Shown one piece after another: positions 40,676-52,540 of a stretch of DNA of 64,000 bases; the first letter of the stretch is position 1; each line of letters opens with the position of its first letter. The translations under genes were made by a program, and so were the position numbers. The notes under the pieces were generated by a model, which searched no databases, was not told where the DNA came from, and saw only the letters and a list, made by a program, of their open reading frames with translations. The stretch is from positions 10,971-74,970 of the forward strand of contig NZ_NPDU01000016.1 of assembly GCF_002811985.1 (NCBI RefSeq), written 5' to 3'. This DNA comes from Leptospira adleri (GTDB lineage Bacteria > Spirochaetota > Leptospiria > Leptospirales > Leptospiraceae).

Positions 40676-41479
40676 TCAATAAAGAGGGCCGTCCATATCA
40701 TAGATACAATGTAGTACATCGGGAAATTGAAACCCGAATCGATAGGTAAGAATCCGATTTCCCGATTTGAAAAGTTCCTCTGAAGGCTCCAATTCTTTCC
40801 AAGAAAAATCCTTTGCGTCAAAACATTCTACGGTTCTTCTTCCAAAAAAGAAAAAGCTCCGATCTTCCGGAACGCTCATTTCGAATGTAAGTTGAAAATT
40901 TTCGGAAAGCCATTCCTTTGCCGGCCAAAGATCGTATTCGATCACTCCCCAGAAATCGGAATCACCGAAAGAAAGATATCCGAAACCGGTTTCATCCTGA
41001 CCGGGCCGCATCGCATAACGGATTTCCACTTCTTGAATTCCAACCGGAATCGTAAGTTGAAACTCCGCAATATGAGGAGTGTCAAACGCCTTCGATTCTT
41101 CGTATTTCATTCTTTGTTCTCTCATGGATCGGGAAAGGGCTTTCAGGGATTTTTTTTCTTTCGATTTGACTGAGATTCGTTTTTGATTGTGAAGAATTTC
41201 CAACGTGGCCGATGCGGGTAAGACAAATGAAAAAAGATAATCTCCTTTCTTTAAAGAATGGATCCGATAGTTAGCTTTGATCGAACACTCATCGTCGCAT
41301 ACGATGGATAGTTTTTCCGCTTCCAAACGTACGTTCTTTGACTTGGAAATCAGAACACTTCCCGGAGCGGCAGTGACCGATCTGGGTGCGCGACTATTGG
41401 ACTGAAGCGAAAAAAATGGTAGGATACAACAAGATATAAGAAATCGTTTTGTCCACTTAGAATATGGAGTGAGATTCAA
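40676..41479 (-). CDS. Exported hypothetical protein
   Basis: 267 residues from a TTG start (GGAAGG upstream). An N-terminal hydrophobic stretch ([17 protein letters not shown]) looks like a signal peptide. The mature protein is strand-rich, with paired Cys in [12 protein letters not shown], later KIRYAM-like and [14 protein letters not shown] segments, and no enzyme motif. It runs opposite to the glycolytic genes and separates pgk from its degenerate fragment. I do not recognise the family; domain content resembles proteins with a 'DUF4424-like' beta fold, which is weakly supported. Confidence 0.7.
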   Translation of the reverse strand: MNLTPYSKWTKRFLISCCILPFFSLQSNSRAPRSVTAAPGSVLISKSKNVRLEAEKLSIVCDDECSIKANYRIHSLKKGDYLFSFVLPASATLEILHNQKRISVKSKEKKSLKALSRSMREQRMKYEESKAFDTPHIAEFQLTIPVGIQEVEIRYAMRPGQDETGFGYLSFGDSDFWGVIEYDLWPAKEWLSENFQLTFEMSVPEDRSFFFFGRRTVECFDAKDFSWKELEPSEELFKSGNRILTYRFGFQFPDVLHCIYDMDGPLY

Positions 41480-41592
41480 ATCGAACCTTCCATTACGGAT
41501 TCATCACCGATCCGTTTGATCTGAGAAACGAAAATGAATTTTATTCCATTCCTTCGCAAGCACATATTTTCGCGAATCCGACCCGGAATTCC

Positions 41593-41763
41593 TCCAAAGC
41601 GATGACCGTCGTAGACGGAGGCGATTCCATGGCGGCGATCAACGAAGCCGATGTTGGGGATAAGATCACTCATATCTTGACCGGCGACGGAGCTTCTTTA
41701 GAATTTACGGAAGGAAGAAAACTTCCGGGCGTAGAAGCCTTGAAGAAAAAAGAATCCGAGTAA
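41593..41763 (+). pseudogene. Degenerate copy of the pgk 3' end
   Basis: Reading plus strand from 41593 gives 56 codons aligned residue by residue with the end of Pgk ([14 protein letters not shown] against [13 protein letters not shown]; then [20 protein letters not shown]), ending in the same stop position. Substitutions hit key residues (first Gly of GGGDS is Asp; STGGG is LTGDG). Weaker pgk similarity, around ATTTTC-(2)-GAA, can be followed about 30 bp further upstream with a deletion. It is a partial duplication, not a gene. Confidence 0.85.
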
Positions 41764-42368
41764 ACTTACTTTCTTTGCGGACTTCCAGGAATTAGCAAGG
41801 ATCGTGCCTGAAGAACTCGTATATAGCATATCCCTTTTCGAAGATACTAATCTACAATTCAATCGATTAACGAAATGATTCAAATAGATGGAAAACTCAT
41901 TCAATAAAGCACCTCTTTCATTTTTAGCTGGAATGTCGATTCAAACTCTACGATGGTTTACAATTATCTTTCTCGAGAATTACGATTGGTAAACTGACCA
42001 AATCTCAGGGCTCCTTTTTAAAAATAAAATCTACACTTTTCCTACATCGCATTGTTCGAAAAACGAAAATACGGGGACTCACACTTCTGTGGAAAGATAA
42101 ATGAAAATCGAAAATTGCGCAAACCGCGGCTTCGTTTTAACTATAAAAACGACTGTGCGGAATTTGAATTACGTTAAACATTTTTTATTCTCGGAATTCT
42201 TATAAAATTATTCAATAATAGTTTAATATACTAAAATACAAAATCTCAATCTATTGCTACGCTCTCCACGATACGAAATCAAAACGGGAACAAACGAACA
42301 TATAATCGGAATAAAAATAACAAATTTGAATTTTAAGATCCCGTTTCTTATGTTAGCGTACATCTCAG
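41764..42368. other. A/T-rich intergenic region after the pgk fragment
   Basis: No intact gene. A short plus-strand frame just after the pgk fragment (about 41769-41878) reads like protein (FFADFQELARIV, then EELVYSIS) and ends at a TGA, so it may be a remnant of a decayed gene. A solo GGGACTCACACTT motif lies near 42073. The part 42160-42360 is very A/T-rich and should hold the promoter of the lipoprotein gene. Confidence 0.4.
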
Positions 42369-43367
42369 ATGATTCCACTGGTTACGCGGCGAACGAGAGA
42401 TAATTTTCTAATTTCAATTTTGGTTTCCGTGATTTTAGTCCTCGGTTGTAACCCCAAAAGTGCGGAGGGAACTGATAAGGGCAAAAACGAATTCTTTTTA
42501 ATCGAAATATTAGCTAGCAATTCACCCGGCACTCCTAAGGCCAGAGAAGGCAATCAAAAACCGATTCCCGAAATTCCTGAGATTGTTTTACCTGCAGAGA
42601 TCGTTTCGCTTTCTCCTAAAAATGCCTCTACCTATTTCTTGGACTGGGCGGATTTAGGAATCAAATCGTTTGATAATTCCTGCGGTTTTAACGGAAACGT
42701 TCAGATACAAAGGACGCTTCCTACCACTAAATTAGTCCTTGAGGTTAAATTCACACAAAACGTAAACGGAGGAAATATTCAAGTTTTTCGAAAGGGAATT
42801 CAAATACCCGGGAATTTTACAATGCCGGATGGACGCACCGCAAGATTTGAATCGGATGATCCTGGCGATTTCGCATCTTTATTTGCATATTCGGCGACTG
42901 CTTCGGATTTTAAAAGAGATTCCGACGGAACTGAAATTCTTCCTGTCACTTGGCAGTTTCGTGCTAATTTTTCCGGAACCAAAGGTTTCGCATCCACTAT
43001 GACAGAGAATTGCAACATGATCAATGGAAAGAATCGCTGTAACGTGACAGCAATTCAACAAATGTCTGAGGAATTCCAGGATGCTTTCAAACAAGACTAC
43101 TCTGGTTATTTTTATTCCGATCTATCTTACTACGAAATCTATAACAACAACTTACATAGCTATGGGTATTTCACAATGGAATGCCAAGGTCCAAGTGTGA
43201 TTTCGGCAAAAGTGCAAAAAAAAGAATTTTGGTCTTTGGAAACTAATGCGACATTTCCGGACATTCCAATCAATGCCCAATCAGGAAATTATACGGTCGA
43301 CAGCGTCACTACCGGCTATACCGCGAACCCCGATGAGGATTTTTTTCAATTTACGGTCTTTAAATAA
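42369..43367 (+). CDS. Hypothetical lipoprotein
   Basis: 332 residues. The N-terminal signal ends in lipobox LVLGC (Cys27), so it is probably lipidated and exported. The mature part begins with a charged/proline linker (KPIPEIPEIVLP), then a beta-rich region with two Cys (SCGFNGN; ENCNMINGKNRCN) that may form disulfides, and ends in another Cys-bearing strand (MECQGPSV). No family is recognised. It sits in an A/T-rich patch between pgk and tpiA together with the pgk fragment, which suggests insertion into the glycolytic cluster. Confidence 0.8.
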   Translation: MIPLVTRRTRDNFLISILVSVILVLGCNPKSAEGTDKGKNEFFLIEILASNSPGTPKAREGNQKPIPEIPEIVLPAEIVSLSPKNASTYFLDWADLGIKSFDNSCGFNGNVQIQRTLPTTKLVLEVKFTQNVNGGNIQVFRKGIQIPGNFTMPDGRTARFESDDPGDFASLFAYSATASDFKRDSDGTEILPVTWQFRANFSGTKGFASTMTENCNMINGKNRCNVTAIQQMSEEFQDAFKQDYSGYFYSDLSYYEIYNNNLHSYGYFTMECQGPSVISAKVQKKEFWSLETNATFPDIPINAQSGNYTVDSVTTGYTANPDEDFFQFTVFK

Positions 43368-43603
43368 AGCAAATTTGTTTCTATTAGGGAAATCGATTCC
43401 TTTTTTTCAACTCACGAATCGGTCTTCCTATGAAAGCTATTGACCGTGAGCTAAACGATTGCTATTTTTCTCGGATTGAAAAAGGAATTCAGACTCCTAA
43501 GAATTTAGGATCGTCTTCCCTTCTCTTAAAAAGTCCTTGAAGCCGACGGGCTTTCCGACAAACTCTTCCCAACTTTCACGAAATCATCATCAATGAGGAA
43601 ACC

Positions 43604-44356
43604 ATGCGCAAGACAGTGATCGCAGGAAATTGGAAAATGAATCTTTCCGAAAAGGAAGCCATAACCTTGGCACAATCGATTAAGGAAAAAATTCCGGCCG
43701 CCGCAAAGGAAAGAATCCCGATGGTATTCCCTTCCACTCTTCACTTAGCGAGCGTCGCAAGAATTCTGGAAGGCACGGGAGTTGTCGTAGGAGCTCAGAA
43801 CGCATATCCGTCCGGACTCGCCGCGTTTACGGGAGAAACTTCTCCGGAACAACTCCGTGAAATCGGAGTGAAGGTAGTTATGATCGGACATTCCGAAAGA
43901 AGACAATTTTTGGGAGAATCCAGTTCCTTCTGCAACGAGAAGATTCACTTTCTTTTGAAGAACGGCTTCACCGCACTCTATTGCGTCGGAGAAACCTTAG
44001 CCGAACGGGAATCCGGAAAGACCTTCGAAGTCATCGCTTCCCAAATCAAAGAAGGACTCAAGGGTATCGAGAGCAATTCATTCTCCAATTTGATTCTTGC
44101 CTACGAACCGGTTTGGGCGATTGGGACCGGAAAAGTTGCCACGCCCGCACAAGCGCAGGAAGTGCACGCGTTTATCCGAAAAGAAGTAGCGGGACTTTTT
44201 GTAGGAGCCTCCGGAGTTGCAGAATCCCTTTCGATTCTCTACGGAGGATCCGTAAAACCCGACAATATCGCCGCACTCCTCAAGGAAAAGGACATAGACG
44301 GCGGGCTCGTGGGCGGGGCCAGTCAGAAGATCGATTCCTACGCGGGTCTTTTCTAA
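43604..44356 (+). CDS. tpiA: Triosephosphate isomerase
   Basis: A 250-residue TIM-barrel enzyme interconverting dihydroxyacetone phosphate and glyceraldehyde 3-phosphate. Catalytic Lys is in GNWKMN, His in IGHSERR, Glu in the [10 protein letters not shown] loop, and the phosphate-binding YGGSVKP and GGLVGGAS loops are intact. It is the third gene of the gap-pgk-tpiA set and precedes secG by about 100 bp. Confidence 0.98.
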   Translation: MRKTVIAGNWKMNLSEKEAITLAQSIKEKIPAAAKERIPMVFPSTLHLASVARILEGTGVVVGAQNAYPSGLAAFTGETSPEQLREIGVKVVMIGHSERRQFLGESSSFCNEKIHFLLKNGFTALYCVGETLAERESGKTFEVIASQIKEGLKGIESNSFSNLILAYEPVWAIGTGKVATPAQAQEVHAFIRKEVAGLFVGASGVAESLSILYGGSVKPDNIAALLKEKDIDGGLVGGASQKIDSYAGLF

Positions 44357-44457
44357 ACGAACGAACGGAAGAAGCGCACAGAGAAGAGTATTTTAATTGT
44401 CACACCTCTGCGGCTTCATAAACTGGCAAAGGATTCAATTTTTTTTCAGGAACTGAT

Positions 44458-44811
44458 ATGTTAAACGGAGTCATTCTTACATTATTCGTTGTAGTTTCTC
44501 TCTTTTTGGTTTTGCTCGTGATGATTCAAACCGGAAAGGGCGGAGGACTGTTAGGCGGAGGCTCGAGCCAATCCGTTTTCGGTTCTTCCACTGCGGACGT
44601 TCTTACAAAAGCGACCCGAGTCACCGCGATTCTTTTTATCATTCTTTCTCTTTTTCTTTCCTTTCTCTTTGCAAAGAAAGAAGACAGATTGATGCCGGAA
44701 ACCCCATCGACTCTGACCTCGCCTCCAGAGGAGACTAAAAGTGAAAGCACAGCACCTACTACCGCTCCGGCTCCCAACGCGCCATCTACGGCTCCGGCAA
44801 CCGCTCCTTAA
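44458..44811 (+). CDS. secG: Preprotein translocase subunit SecG
   Basis: 117 residues: two membrane spans (about 3-22 and 53-72) around the family loop [19 protein letters not shown], then a cytoplasmic or exported tail rich in Pro/Thr/Ala ([11 protein letters not shown]) that is longer than in E. coli. SecG assists SecYE during protein export. The position after tpiA is common in bacteria. Confidence 0.93.
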   Translation: MLNGVILTLFVVVSLFLVLLVMIQTGKGGGLLGGGSSQSVFGSSTADVLTKATRVTAILFIILSLFLSFLFAKKEDRLMPETPSTLTSPPEETKSESTAPTTAPAPNAPSTAPATAP

Positions 44812-45550
44812 TACCAAACAAAATCCAATCAGAGAAGAATTTGGAACGAAACTTCTATCTTCTCTGATCGGAAAGATTCCTTCTTTCTACCCTCTTCTTG
44901 TCGTTCTTTATCTATTTGTAACGTTCTCTCTATTTTCTCAAAGCAGAGAACCGGACGATCACAAAGCGAACTCGTCCGGCAACGCGTCGATCCTCAATCG
45001 AAGGATCCTAAGAATCTACGAAGACCTAGGCGTCGCGAGAGAACTTCTCAAATTGGAAAGAATCGATTCCGTGCCCAACGGGACATACATTTCCTTCTCG
45101 GGAAATTTTCCGAATCGAAAGGGAATCAAGGTCACCAAACATTCCATTTCGGAAGGAAGGAGCGGGATCGAAAGAGCGGAAAGCAAATCGATTCTTCTGG
45201 AATTTACGGGCACAACTCTCTCTCGGGTGATAACCGAAGTGAAAGCGGAGAATGCGGACGGATCGGACACGACGATCATCCGTCTGATCGACGAAACTCC
45301 TCTCGATCAAAACGTGGACGATATTCTAGTCGAGTCCAATCGAAACGGAAAGGAAATGCGTTACGCGATCCAGCTTCTTCCGGACGAAGGAATCAACCGG
45401 GAACGGTCCGCCTTTAAACAGGAATTCTACTTAAAACTCTTGGAAGATTTTCTAGTTCAGGTTTTGAGACTTCAAGAAATGCAGAATCAAGAATCTGCAA
45501 AAAATAAAAAAAAGTTACTGCAAACTTTTAAAGATTCTCTACAATATTGA
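44741..45550 (+). CDS. Membrane-anchored or exported hypothetical protein
   Basis: 269 residues from a GTG at 44741 with GAGGAG upstream, a start that lies inside the end of secG in another frame (71-bp overlap). If translation begins there, the protein has a basic head followed by one hydrophobic segment ([18 protein letters not shown], about residues 50-67) and an extracytoplasmic domain of about 200 residues. That domain has regular strands ([30 protein letters not shown]) and a Gln/Lys-rich C-terminal helix. No family is recognised. The PAS kinase starts 6 bp later. Confidence 0.7.
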   Translation: MKAQHLLPLRLPTRHLRLRQPLLNTKQNPIREEFGTKLLSSLIGKIPSFYPLLVVLYLFVTFSLFSQSREPDDHKANSSGNASILNRRILRIYEDLGVARELLKLERIDSVPNGTYISFSGNFPNRKGIKVTKHSISEGRSGIERAESKSILLEFTGTTLSRVITEVKAENADGSDTTIIRLIDETPLDQNVDDILVESNRNGKEMRYAIQLLPDEGINRERSAFKQEFYLKLLEDFLVQVLRLQEMQNQESAKNKKKLLQTFKDSLQY

Positions 45551-45556
45551 ATCTTC

Positions 45557-46689
<1,133 letters not shown>

Positions 46690-46690
<1 letters not shown>

Positions 46691-47682
46691 TGCACAATAT
46701 TCTAATCGTAGAAGACATACATTCGATTCGAGAAGCGATCAAGGATCTTCTTACCGGAAAATACCGCGTTTTCGACGCGGAGAACTACGACGAAGCGGTC
46801 CGAATTCTTAAAAACGAAGAGATCCATCTCGTGATCACGGACATTCGGATGCCCGGAAAAACGGGGCTCGATCTGATCAAAACGATTCAGCACGAATTCC
46901 CGCAGGTTCTTTATACTTTGATGACGGCCTATAACATAAACGATTACATCAACTTCGCGTACAAACACGGAATCTGGAATATCATCCCGAAATATTCGTT
47001 TCTGGACATCAAGCTGATCTCCGTGATGGTCCACAAACTTCTCACCAAAGATATCTTCGGAGTGGAAAAATATTTCGGTTCCGATTTTTTTATCCAAGAA
47101 TCCGAAGCCGACGATCGGGAATTCTCAGTTCCGCAGCCGGAAAGTATCGTCTACAAAAGAATCTATTCGGACGAACAGAGAAATTTTTTATGCAATCGAA
47201 TCGCGAAGTTCCTCGTGGAAAAAGGAGCTCCGAACGCGATCAATCAGATTTTGGAAGAGCTTACGTCTAACGCGATGATTCGCGCTCCGAGAGATTCCAA
47301 AGGAAATTATAAATATCAATACGAACTTCCTTCCCGGGATCTTGTGATTCCCTTGGAAAACATTCAACTTGCTGAATCCGATTTTTTCGAGATCGGGTAC
47401 GGAATCGCGGACAACACATTCATAATCGTAATCCGGGATCATTTCGGTTCCTTGGACAAAAAGGAAATTTTAAAAAGGCTCGACCGTCATATTACCGTCG
47501 ACGAAGCTACCGGTTTTCCTCCGGGTCTTGCGGACTCCCACGGAAGGGGTCTTTATATCTGCCGGGAAATTTCGGATCAGTTGATTTTTAATATCGAAAA
47601 GGACAAAAAGACCGAAATCATCGCCCTTCTCGACAAACAAGGAAATCGAAGCTACAAGTCTTTATCGATCTACGAAGTTTAG
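46690..47682 (+). CDS. Response regulator with GHKL-type ATPase output
   Basis: 330 residues. Receiver (1-120) with phosphoacceptor Asp51 in [11 protein letters not shown]; the usual Lys region reads IPKYS. After a linker, residues about 170-310 resemble an anti-sigma-factor-type ATPase: N-box [15 protein letters not shown]1-like VIRDHFGSL and G2-like [13 protein letters not shown]. There is no DNA-binding or diguanylate domain. It is translationally linked to the PAS kinase. The inference is phosphorylation-controlled ATPase/kinase activity in a partner-switching chain. Confidence 0.82.
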
Positions 47683-47706
47683 AGTTCTTCCTAATATATC
47701 TAAAAA

Positions 47707-47721
47707 CGGACTTAAAGTCCG
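47707..47721 (-). terminator. Hairpin terminator between convergent operons
   Basis: CGGACTT / AAGTCCG around one base; on the minus strand it is followed by TTTTT, 65 bp after the stop of the propeller gene. The plus-strand side lacks a T-run. Confidence 0.5.
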
Positions 47722-47787
47722 CCAAAAGAATTGTTTAGTAAAGTGAAACCTTGTCGGAAAAATGAAAGCGTTCGATATATAAGAATA

Positions 47788-48867
47788 TTATAAATTTCTA
47801 TAGAGAAAGAGTTCCTTGCCCGTTTCCAATACCACGGAACCGTTTTTGCCGGAAGGAAAAAATCTTCCGGGAAGATCGGAAGCCTTTATCTTTTCTTTTT
47901 TTAAGATCTTTCCCTTATCATCCAAAAAAAGAATCTCAGAGTTGAGTTCCGCGCAGAACCAGCTTCCGTTGTGAAAGACGGGCTGATAGACTCCCGTCCC
48001 GGAAACACGTTTCGCATCCAACCCTTTCTTACCGTTCGCATCATAAAAAGAAATTTTATCCGGCGCTGAAATCAAAACTTCACCCGTATTCGAAATCGCT
48101 AAATTAACCTTATGCGGATAGATCGAATCCAGTTCGTAGGAGGAATCTTCGCCTCCCTTCTCGTCCAAAACGAAAATCCGATCCTTGTTCGCTTGTAAGA
48201 GATGGATCGCCGTTTTTCTACCGTCCGAGGAAAGGGAAATGCTCTTTGCAAAGACCGGATTTTTTTCGGAACCCAATTCTTTTTTGAAGAGAATTCCACC
48301 CTTGGAATCCAGGACGAACAATTCTCCTCCAGAAAAGAGAACCCCGCTGATTTTAGAATCGGGAGCAAAGGAATAATCCGTCAAAAATCGACCGTCGATT
48401 TTTTTAACTCCGGTTTCGTTTCCGTTGATATCGGAAAGAATAACCTGATTGTGATCTCCGGCGATGAGAAGAACAAGATTTCCGGAAGGTGAAATCCTCG
48501 GATAACTTCTATATTCTTTTGTCCAGAGAATCTCTCCGGAAGGTGAATAAAAATTCACTTCAGAGCCTATCTTTTTATATTCTAGATATCCTTTCGCGTT
48601 CAACGGATATTCGATCCGTCTTGTGTCGTCTAACGCGATTCCGTTCGAACTTTGAATGGTATAATAAGAATTTTCGTATTTATAGCCGTTCAGACTTTCT
48701 TCCGGATTCCATTGAAAACGCGGATCTGACGCCATTCCAGCGTGAGCCGCTTTCGAAAACGCCCAAACTTTTTGGATTCCCACTGCGCTCTTGTAAGGAT
48801 TTCCAAATAGATAAAAGAATAATACCGTAAAAAATACGCTGAATCCGGCAATCGGCAGAAGTTTCAT
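47788..48867 (-). CDS. Membrane-anchored beta-propeller-like protein
   Basis: 359 residues with a single N-terminal membrane span (ending ...FYLFGNPYK), the rest extracytoplasmic. The body shows repeated strand sets with Ser/Asp turns ([50 protein letters not shown]), typical of WD40/PQQ-type beta-propeller proteins. Its start overlaps the cinA stop by 4 bp (ATGA), so it is the last gene of the argS-cinA run. Ligand and function are unknown. Confidence 0.82.
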   Translation of the reverse strand: MKLLPIAGFSVFFTVLFFYLFGNPYKSAVGIQKVWAFSKAAHAGMASDPRFQWNPEESLNGYKYENSYYTIQSSNGIALDDTRRIEYPLNAKGYLEYKKIGSEVNFYSPSGEILWTKEYRSYPRISPSGNLVLLIAGDHNQVILSDINGNETGVKKIDGRFLTDYSFAPDSKISGVLFSGGELFVLDSKGGILFKKELGSEKNPVFAKSISLSSDGRKTAIHLLQANKDRIFVLDEKGGEDSSYELDSIYPHKVNLAISNTGEVLISAPDKISFYDANGKKGLDAKRVSGTGVYQPVFHNGSWFCAELNSEILFLDDKGKILKKEKIKASDLPGRFFPSGKNGSVVLETGKELFLYRNL

Positions 48868-50120
48868 CCTTTCCTCTTCAATAAGTCGTATAATAAGTAC
48901 AAACCGGTGTGCGCCGCGTATTCGCGAAACGAAACCCTTGGAAACGGAAAGTAGTGTTCGTGTATTTCGGTATTACCGTCTTTTCGAGCGATTCCGAAGT
49001 AGACAAGCCCTACTTTTTTTTGCGCGGTTCCTCCGCCCGGTCCCGCGATTCCGGTGACGCTGATCGTATAATCGGTGTTCAGCGTCCGCAAAGCGCCTTC
49101 GGCCATTTCCTTCGCTGTTTCACGGCTCACAGCTCCGAATTCGTCTAACGTGCTTTGTTTTACGCCGAGAAGACCCGACTTGACGCTGTTATCGTAGGAG
49201 ACGACCCCGCCCATAAAATAAACCGAGGAACCCGCTCGATCCGTAAACGTTTTCGCGATCAGACCGCCCGTACAACTTTCGGCGGTTCCCACCGTGATCT
49301 TTCGTTCCGTAAGAATTTTGGGCAACTCTTCAAAAACGTCGGAAGTCGATTTGGCTCCGTAGACCAGATCTAGTTTTTCCAAAAGAGAATCCACAAGACT
49401 CCGATCGCCGGATTGAAAACTCACTCGAATATAACCGCGCTTCGCTGCAACGCCCCAAACTACGGATCCGTTCCGAATCGATTCTTCTTTTGATATGAAT
49501 TCCTTTTGAAAAAGAGATTCGCTCATCCACCAGATAAAACGAAAACCGGAATGAAGTTCCCTTGCGGAAAAAGTTTTTGAAATCCAAGGAGACAACTCGT
49601 CGCGGAACATTTCGGTCATCTCGCCGGGAACACCGGGCATACAGCAAAGGTTTGCATTCTCGCCGAGCTTCAAAATAAATCCGGGAGCGATCCCCACTTT
49701 GTTGTTTAAGACGATCGAGGTTTCAGGGACCGAAATCTGACGAATCGAAGTCTGCATCGCTTCCTCAAAATTTCTTCCTCTCAGACGATAGAATGCTTCG
49801 ATCCTTTGTCTTGCAACGGAGCTTTCAATAGTCGCAACTCCTGCGAGTTCACAGGCGATTTCCAACGTATAATCGTCTTCCGTGGGACCGAGTCCTCCGG
49901 TCATCACCATGAGCACGGGGCTTTCTTTTGTGGATCCTTTCGCTAAACTTCCGATCTCTTCCTTCAAAACAACCGGATTGTCCGGGAGTACGACGAACTT
50001 AAAAACTGAAAATCCGATTCCAAACAGTTCATTTGCGATCCAAGAAGAATTCGTGTCCTGACTTCTTCCGCTTGTCAGTTCCGAACCGGTTGAAAGGACG
50101 ATGATCTTCGGTTCCTGCAT
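48864..50120 (-). CDS. cinA: CinA-family protein (competence/damage-inducible; NMN deamidase)
   Basis: 418 residues in two domains. The N-terminal molybdopterin-binding-like half has [22 protein letters not shown] and CMPGVPGEM. The C-terminal amidohydrolase half has [13 protein letters not shown] (nucleophile Ser-Cys region), [11 protein letters not shown] and [10 protein letters not shown]. In other bacteria the C-terminal half deamidates nicotinamide mononucleotide in pyridine-nucleotide recycling. It abuts argS (stop/start overlap) and overlaps the propeller gene. Confidence 0.93.
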   Translation of the reverse strand: MQEPKIIVLSTGSELTSGRSQDTNSSWIANELFGIGFSVFKFVVLPDNPVVLKEEIGSLAKGSTKESPVLMVMTGGLGPTEDDYTLEIACELAGVATIESSVARQRIEAFYRLRGRNFEEAMQTSIRQISVPETSIVLNNKVGIAPGFILKLGENANLCCMPGVPGEMTEMFRDELSPWISKTFSARELHSGFRFIWWMSESLFQKEFISKEESIRNGSVVWGVAAKRGYIRVSFQSGDRSLVDSLLEKLDLVYGAKSTSDVFEELPKILTERKITVGTAESCTGGLIAKTFTDRAGSSVYFMGGVVSYDNSVKSGLLGVKQSTLDEFGAVSRETAKEMAEGALRTLNTDYTISVTGIAGPGGGTAQKKVGLVYFGIARKDGNTEIHEHYFPFPRVSFREYAAHTGLYLLYDLLKRKG

Positions 50121-51880
50121 TAGGATTCCTTATCCATTCTTTCCGGAGCCGAAACTCCGATGAGAGTAAGACCTTGGAAGAGAATATTTTTCGAAGCAAG
50201 ACAAATTCTCGCAAGCCCCAAACGAACTTCGGGAGTCGCATCCTTCAAACGGTTATTCTTACCTAGATAAAAACCGGTAAACGCCTTTGCAAAACTCTGA
50301 AGATAATTGGTCACACGATGAGGTTCCATTGCATTAGCAGAATCTAATATTTCTTCCGGAAATCTTGCGATCCAAAAAAGAAGTTTTTTTCTTTCCTCCG
50401 ACATTTCCAACTTGGCCGCCTCATCCGCGGAAGTTTCGTTACCTACCTCACGAAAGATGGAACAGATTCTCGCGTGTGCGTATTGAAGATAGAATACCGG
50501 ATTTTTATCCGATTCGTCCTTTGCCAAATCCAGATCGAAATCCAAGGGAGCATCGAGAGAACGCATCACAAAAAAATAACGTCCCACGTCTTTTCCGTGT
50601 TTTCCCAAAAAGCCGATAAGATCGCTCATCGTCTGAAAGGAGCCTGCACGTTTGCTCATCTTCACCTTTTGACCGGATTCAAGAAGATTGACTTGTTGCG
50701 CGATGATTACCTTGAAATGCTCCTTTGGATATCCTAAGGATTGAATCGCTCCGGAAAGGCGCGCGATATATCCGTGGTGATCCGGTCCCCAGATATCTAT
50801 GATACGATCGTATCCTCTTTGAATTTTATTTTTATGATATGCGATGTCCGCGAGTAGATAAGTCGGACGACCGTCGTCCCTAACAACGACGCGGTCCTTA
50901 TCGTCTCCGTATTCCGTGGAACGAAAAACTTTCTTTCCGTCTTCTTCGAAAATTTTTCCGGAATTCTCAAGATCCTTCATAACGGTTAAAACTTGATCCG
51001 CATCGTGTAGCGTTTTTTCGCTGAAGTAGTTGTCGAATTCCACACCGAACGCATCCAAATCTTTTCTCTGCCAGATAAGATTGCTTTCTACGGTCCAAAC
51101 GGAGCAAAGTTCGGCGAGTTCCCTGTATTTTTTTTCGTTTAAAAGAGATTCTATTCGAGATGATTTCGCCGCATCTTTCAAAAGAGAACTTGCAATATCT
51201 TTAATGTATTCTCCTCGATACCCTTCGGAAGGCAAAATGTTTTTTTCTAAAATCGTTTCGATCGGAGTAGAATCTCCCGCTTCTTGTATCGAAAATGATT
51301 CTCCTTTGAGTTCGCGAATCCGAACAAGAGTGGAAACACCGAGTAAGAAAACTTGATTCCCGTAGTCGTTGATATAAAATTCTTTATCCACTTTGTGTCC
51401 GATCGCCTTCAGAAGAGAGGCCATCGCATCCCCCATCGCCGCGGCTCTCGCAGAAACGATGTTCAACGGTCCGGTTGGATTGGCGGATACAAATTCCAGA
51501 TTGATCTTAAGAGGGTTGTTTACCCGAGGAAAGTGATTTCCGGAAAGGATCGAGGATTCGACAAACTTCAGGAGAAAGGAAGGTAAGATCCTAAAATTAA
51601 CAAATCCGGGAGGAGTAAAATCCACTGCCTCAAAAAGATCCTTTCTTTTTTCGAGAACCGTCACGAGGTCCTGCGAAACTTGCACAGGATTCTTTTTGAG
51701 TATTTTAGAATTTTCTAATGCAAAAGACGTCGAGTAATCACCGAATTTTTCATCCCTCGAATATTCGATTTTAACTTTTAAAGAGCTTAAATCGAGTTCG
51801 GAAAAGGACGAGGTTACTTCTTTTACTCCCTCTTCCAGAGCTTTTAATACGATTTGTTTTAGAGTTTCATTTTCTTTCAT
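50120..51880 (-). CDS. argS: Arginyl-tRNA synthetase
   Basis: A 586-residue class Ia synthetase from ATG 51880; a TTG at 51910 would add ten unrelated residues. The N-terminal additional domain, catalytic fold and C-terminal anticodon domain ([16 protein letters not shown], then [16 protein letters not shown]) are present. KMSK appears as VKMSKRAG. The first signature is unusual: where most enzymes read NPTGPLHVGHAR, this one reads [12 protein letters not shown], so the HIGH-type histidines are missing. The frame is intact and the enzyme is presumably essential, so this is probably a lineage variant. Confidence 0.95.
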   Translation of the reverse strand: MKENETLKQIVLKALEEGVKEVTSSFSELDLSSLKVKIEYSRDEKFGDYSTSFALENSKILKKNPVQVSQDLVTVLEKRKDLFEAVDFTPPGFVNFRILPSFLLKFVESSILSGNHFPRVNNPLKINLEFVSANPTGPLNIVSARAAAMGDAMASLLKAIGHKVDKEFYINDYGNQVFLLGVSTLVRIRELKGESFSIQEAGDSTPIETILEKNILPSEGYRGEYIKDIASSLLKDAAKSSRIESLLNEKKYRELAELCSVWTVESNLIWQRKDLDAFGVEFDNYFSEKTLHDADQVLTVMKDLENSGKIFEEDGKKVFRSTEYGDDKDRVVVRDDGRPTYLLADIAYHKNKIQRGYDRIIDIWGPDHHGYIARLSGAIQSLGYPKEHFKVIIAQQVNLLESGQKVKMSKRAGSFQTMSDLIGFLGKHGKDVGRYFFVMRSLDAPLDFDLDLAKDESDKNPVFYLQYAHARICSIFREVGNETSADEAAKLEMSEERKKLLFWIARFPEEILDSANAMEPHRVTNYLQSFAKAFTGFYLGKNNRLKDATPEVRLGLARICLASKNILFQGLTLIGVSAPERMDKES

Positions 51881-52069
51881 TGTAGGAGAGACCCATATAA
51901 CATAAGACAATTGTAATATAATAGAGTTCGAGTTCGATTAAAAAAGGGCTCCGATCGAATGAAAGATTGGAATCCAAGAGGACGTTTTTGACGTTTCGTA
52001 TTTTCGAAAAAAATAACTTGAATACGGTTTTCAAATGTTTATTTGAAAACTTGATCTGTGAATCCACTT
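51881..52069. other. Non-coding leader of argS
   Basis: This is the first part of a 414-bp gap (51881-52294) and should carry the argS promoter; the bases near 51900-51930 are A/T-rich. The rest of the gap is the composite repeat at 52070-52218 and about 75 bp in which nothing is seen. Confidence 0.4.
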
Positions 52070-52218
52070 GTCGGAAAAACGACGATTTTTTCGTGAAAAT
52101 CTTCCCCACCCGCTTTTGGGTGGGGGGTGCGGTGGCGGGAAAAAACGGCAGATTCTCCTTTATCACAAAACTTAAATTTTGCAAGTCAAAGTCCCCTTTT
52201 TATTGTCGGAACTCCGAC
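52070..52218 (-). repeat. Composite repeat element, copy 2 (GTCGG...CGAC ends)
   Basis: A 149-bp segment bounded by GTCGGAAAAACGAC (52070-52083) and GTCGGAACTCCGAC (52205-52218). It contains the hairpin CCCCACCC (52104-52111) / GGGTGGGG (52118-52125). The reverse complement shares with copy 1 the order TTTTTCCCCGCCA, the C-rich arm, the GGGTGGGG arm and TTTCAC, so the two are related and inverted with respect to each other. Confidence 0.62.
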
Positions 52219-52294
52219 AGAAAACACCGTTTTTGATCGTTCCTTATCCATCAATTTTTCGTTTAAAACATAATTTGAAAAGAATCCGTCAGAA

Positions 52295-52540
52295 TCACTT
52301 CCGCTCGTAAAACACATTCTTCTTTTTAGAATTTTCCCAACTTATCTCGAGTTCCTGAAAAACCATCTTTTTGAGGTCCAACATGGAAACAAGTATTGAT
52401 CGTTTTCCTTTCTCCTCACTTTCCAGATGAACAGGAATCTGCACCGGCGTTTTCTGATCCCACCGGATATCCAAAATGACAAGAAAGAGCAAAATGGAAA
52501 AATAAAATAAGAACAAAATTGTTTTAAGAAAATTTTCCAA
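52295..52540 (-). CDS. Small single-TM hypothetical protein
   Basis: 81 residues from a TTG at 52540 with GGGGGAG four bases upstream; it overlaps the end of recO by 17 bp. One membrane span ([19 protein letters not shown]) is followed by a charged tail ([16 protein letters not shown]). No family is recognised. It is probably the last gene of the long rpsF-to-recO run. Confidence 0.6.
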   Translation of the reverse strand: MENFLKTILFLFYFSILLFLVILDIRWDQKTPVQIPVHLESEEKGKRSILVSMLDLKKMVFQELEISWENSKKKNVFYERK

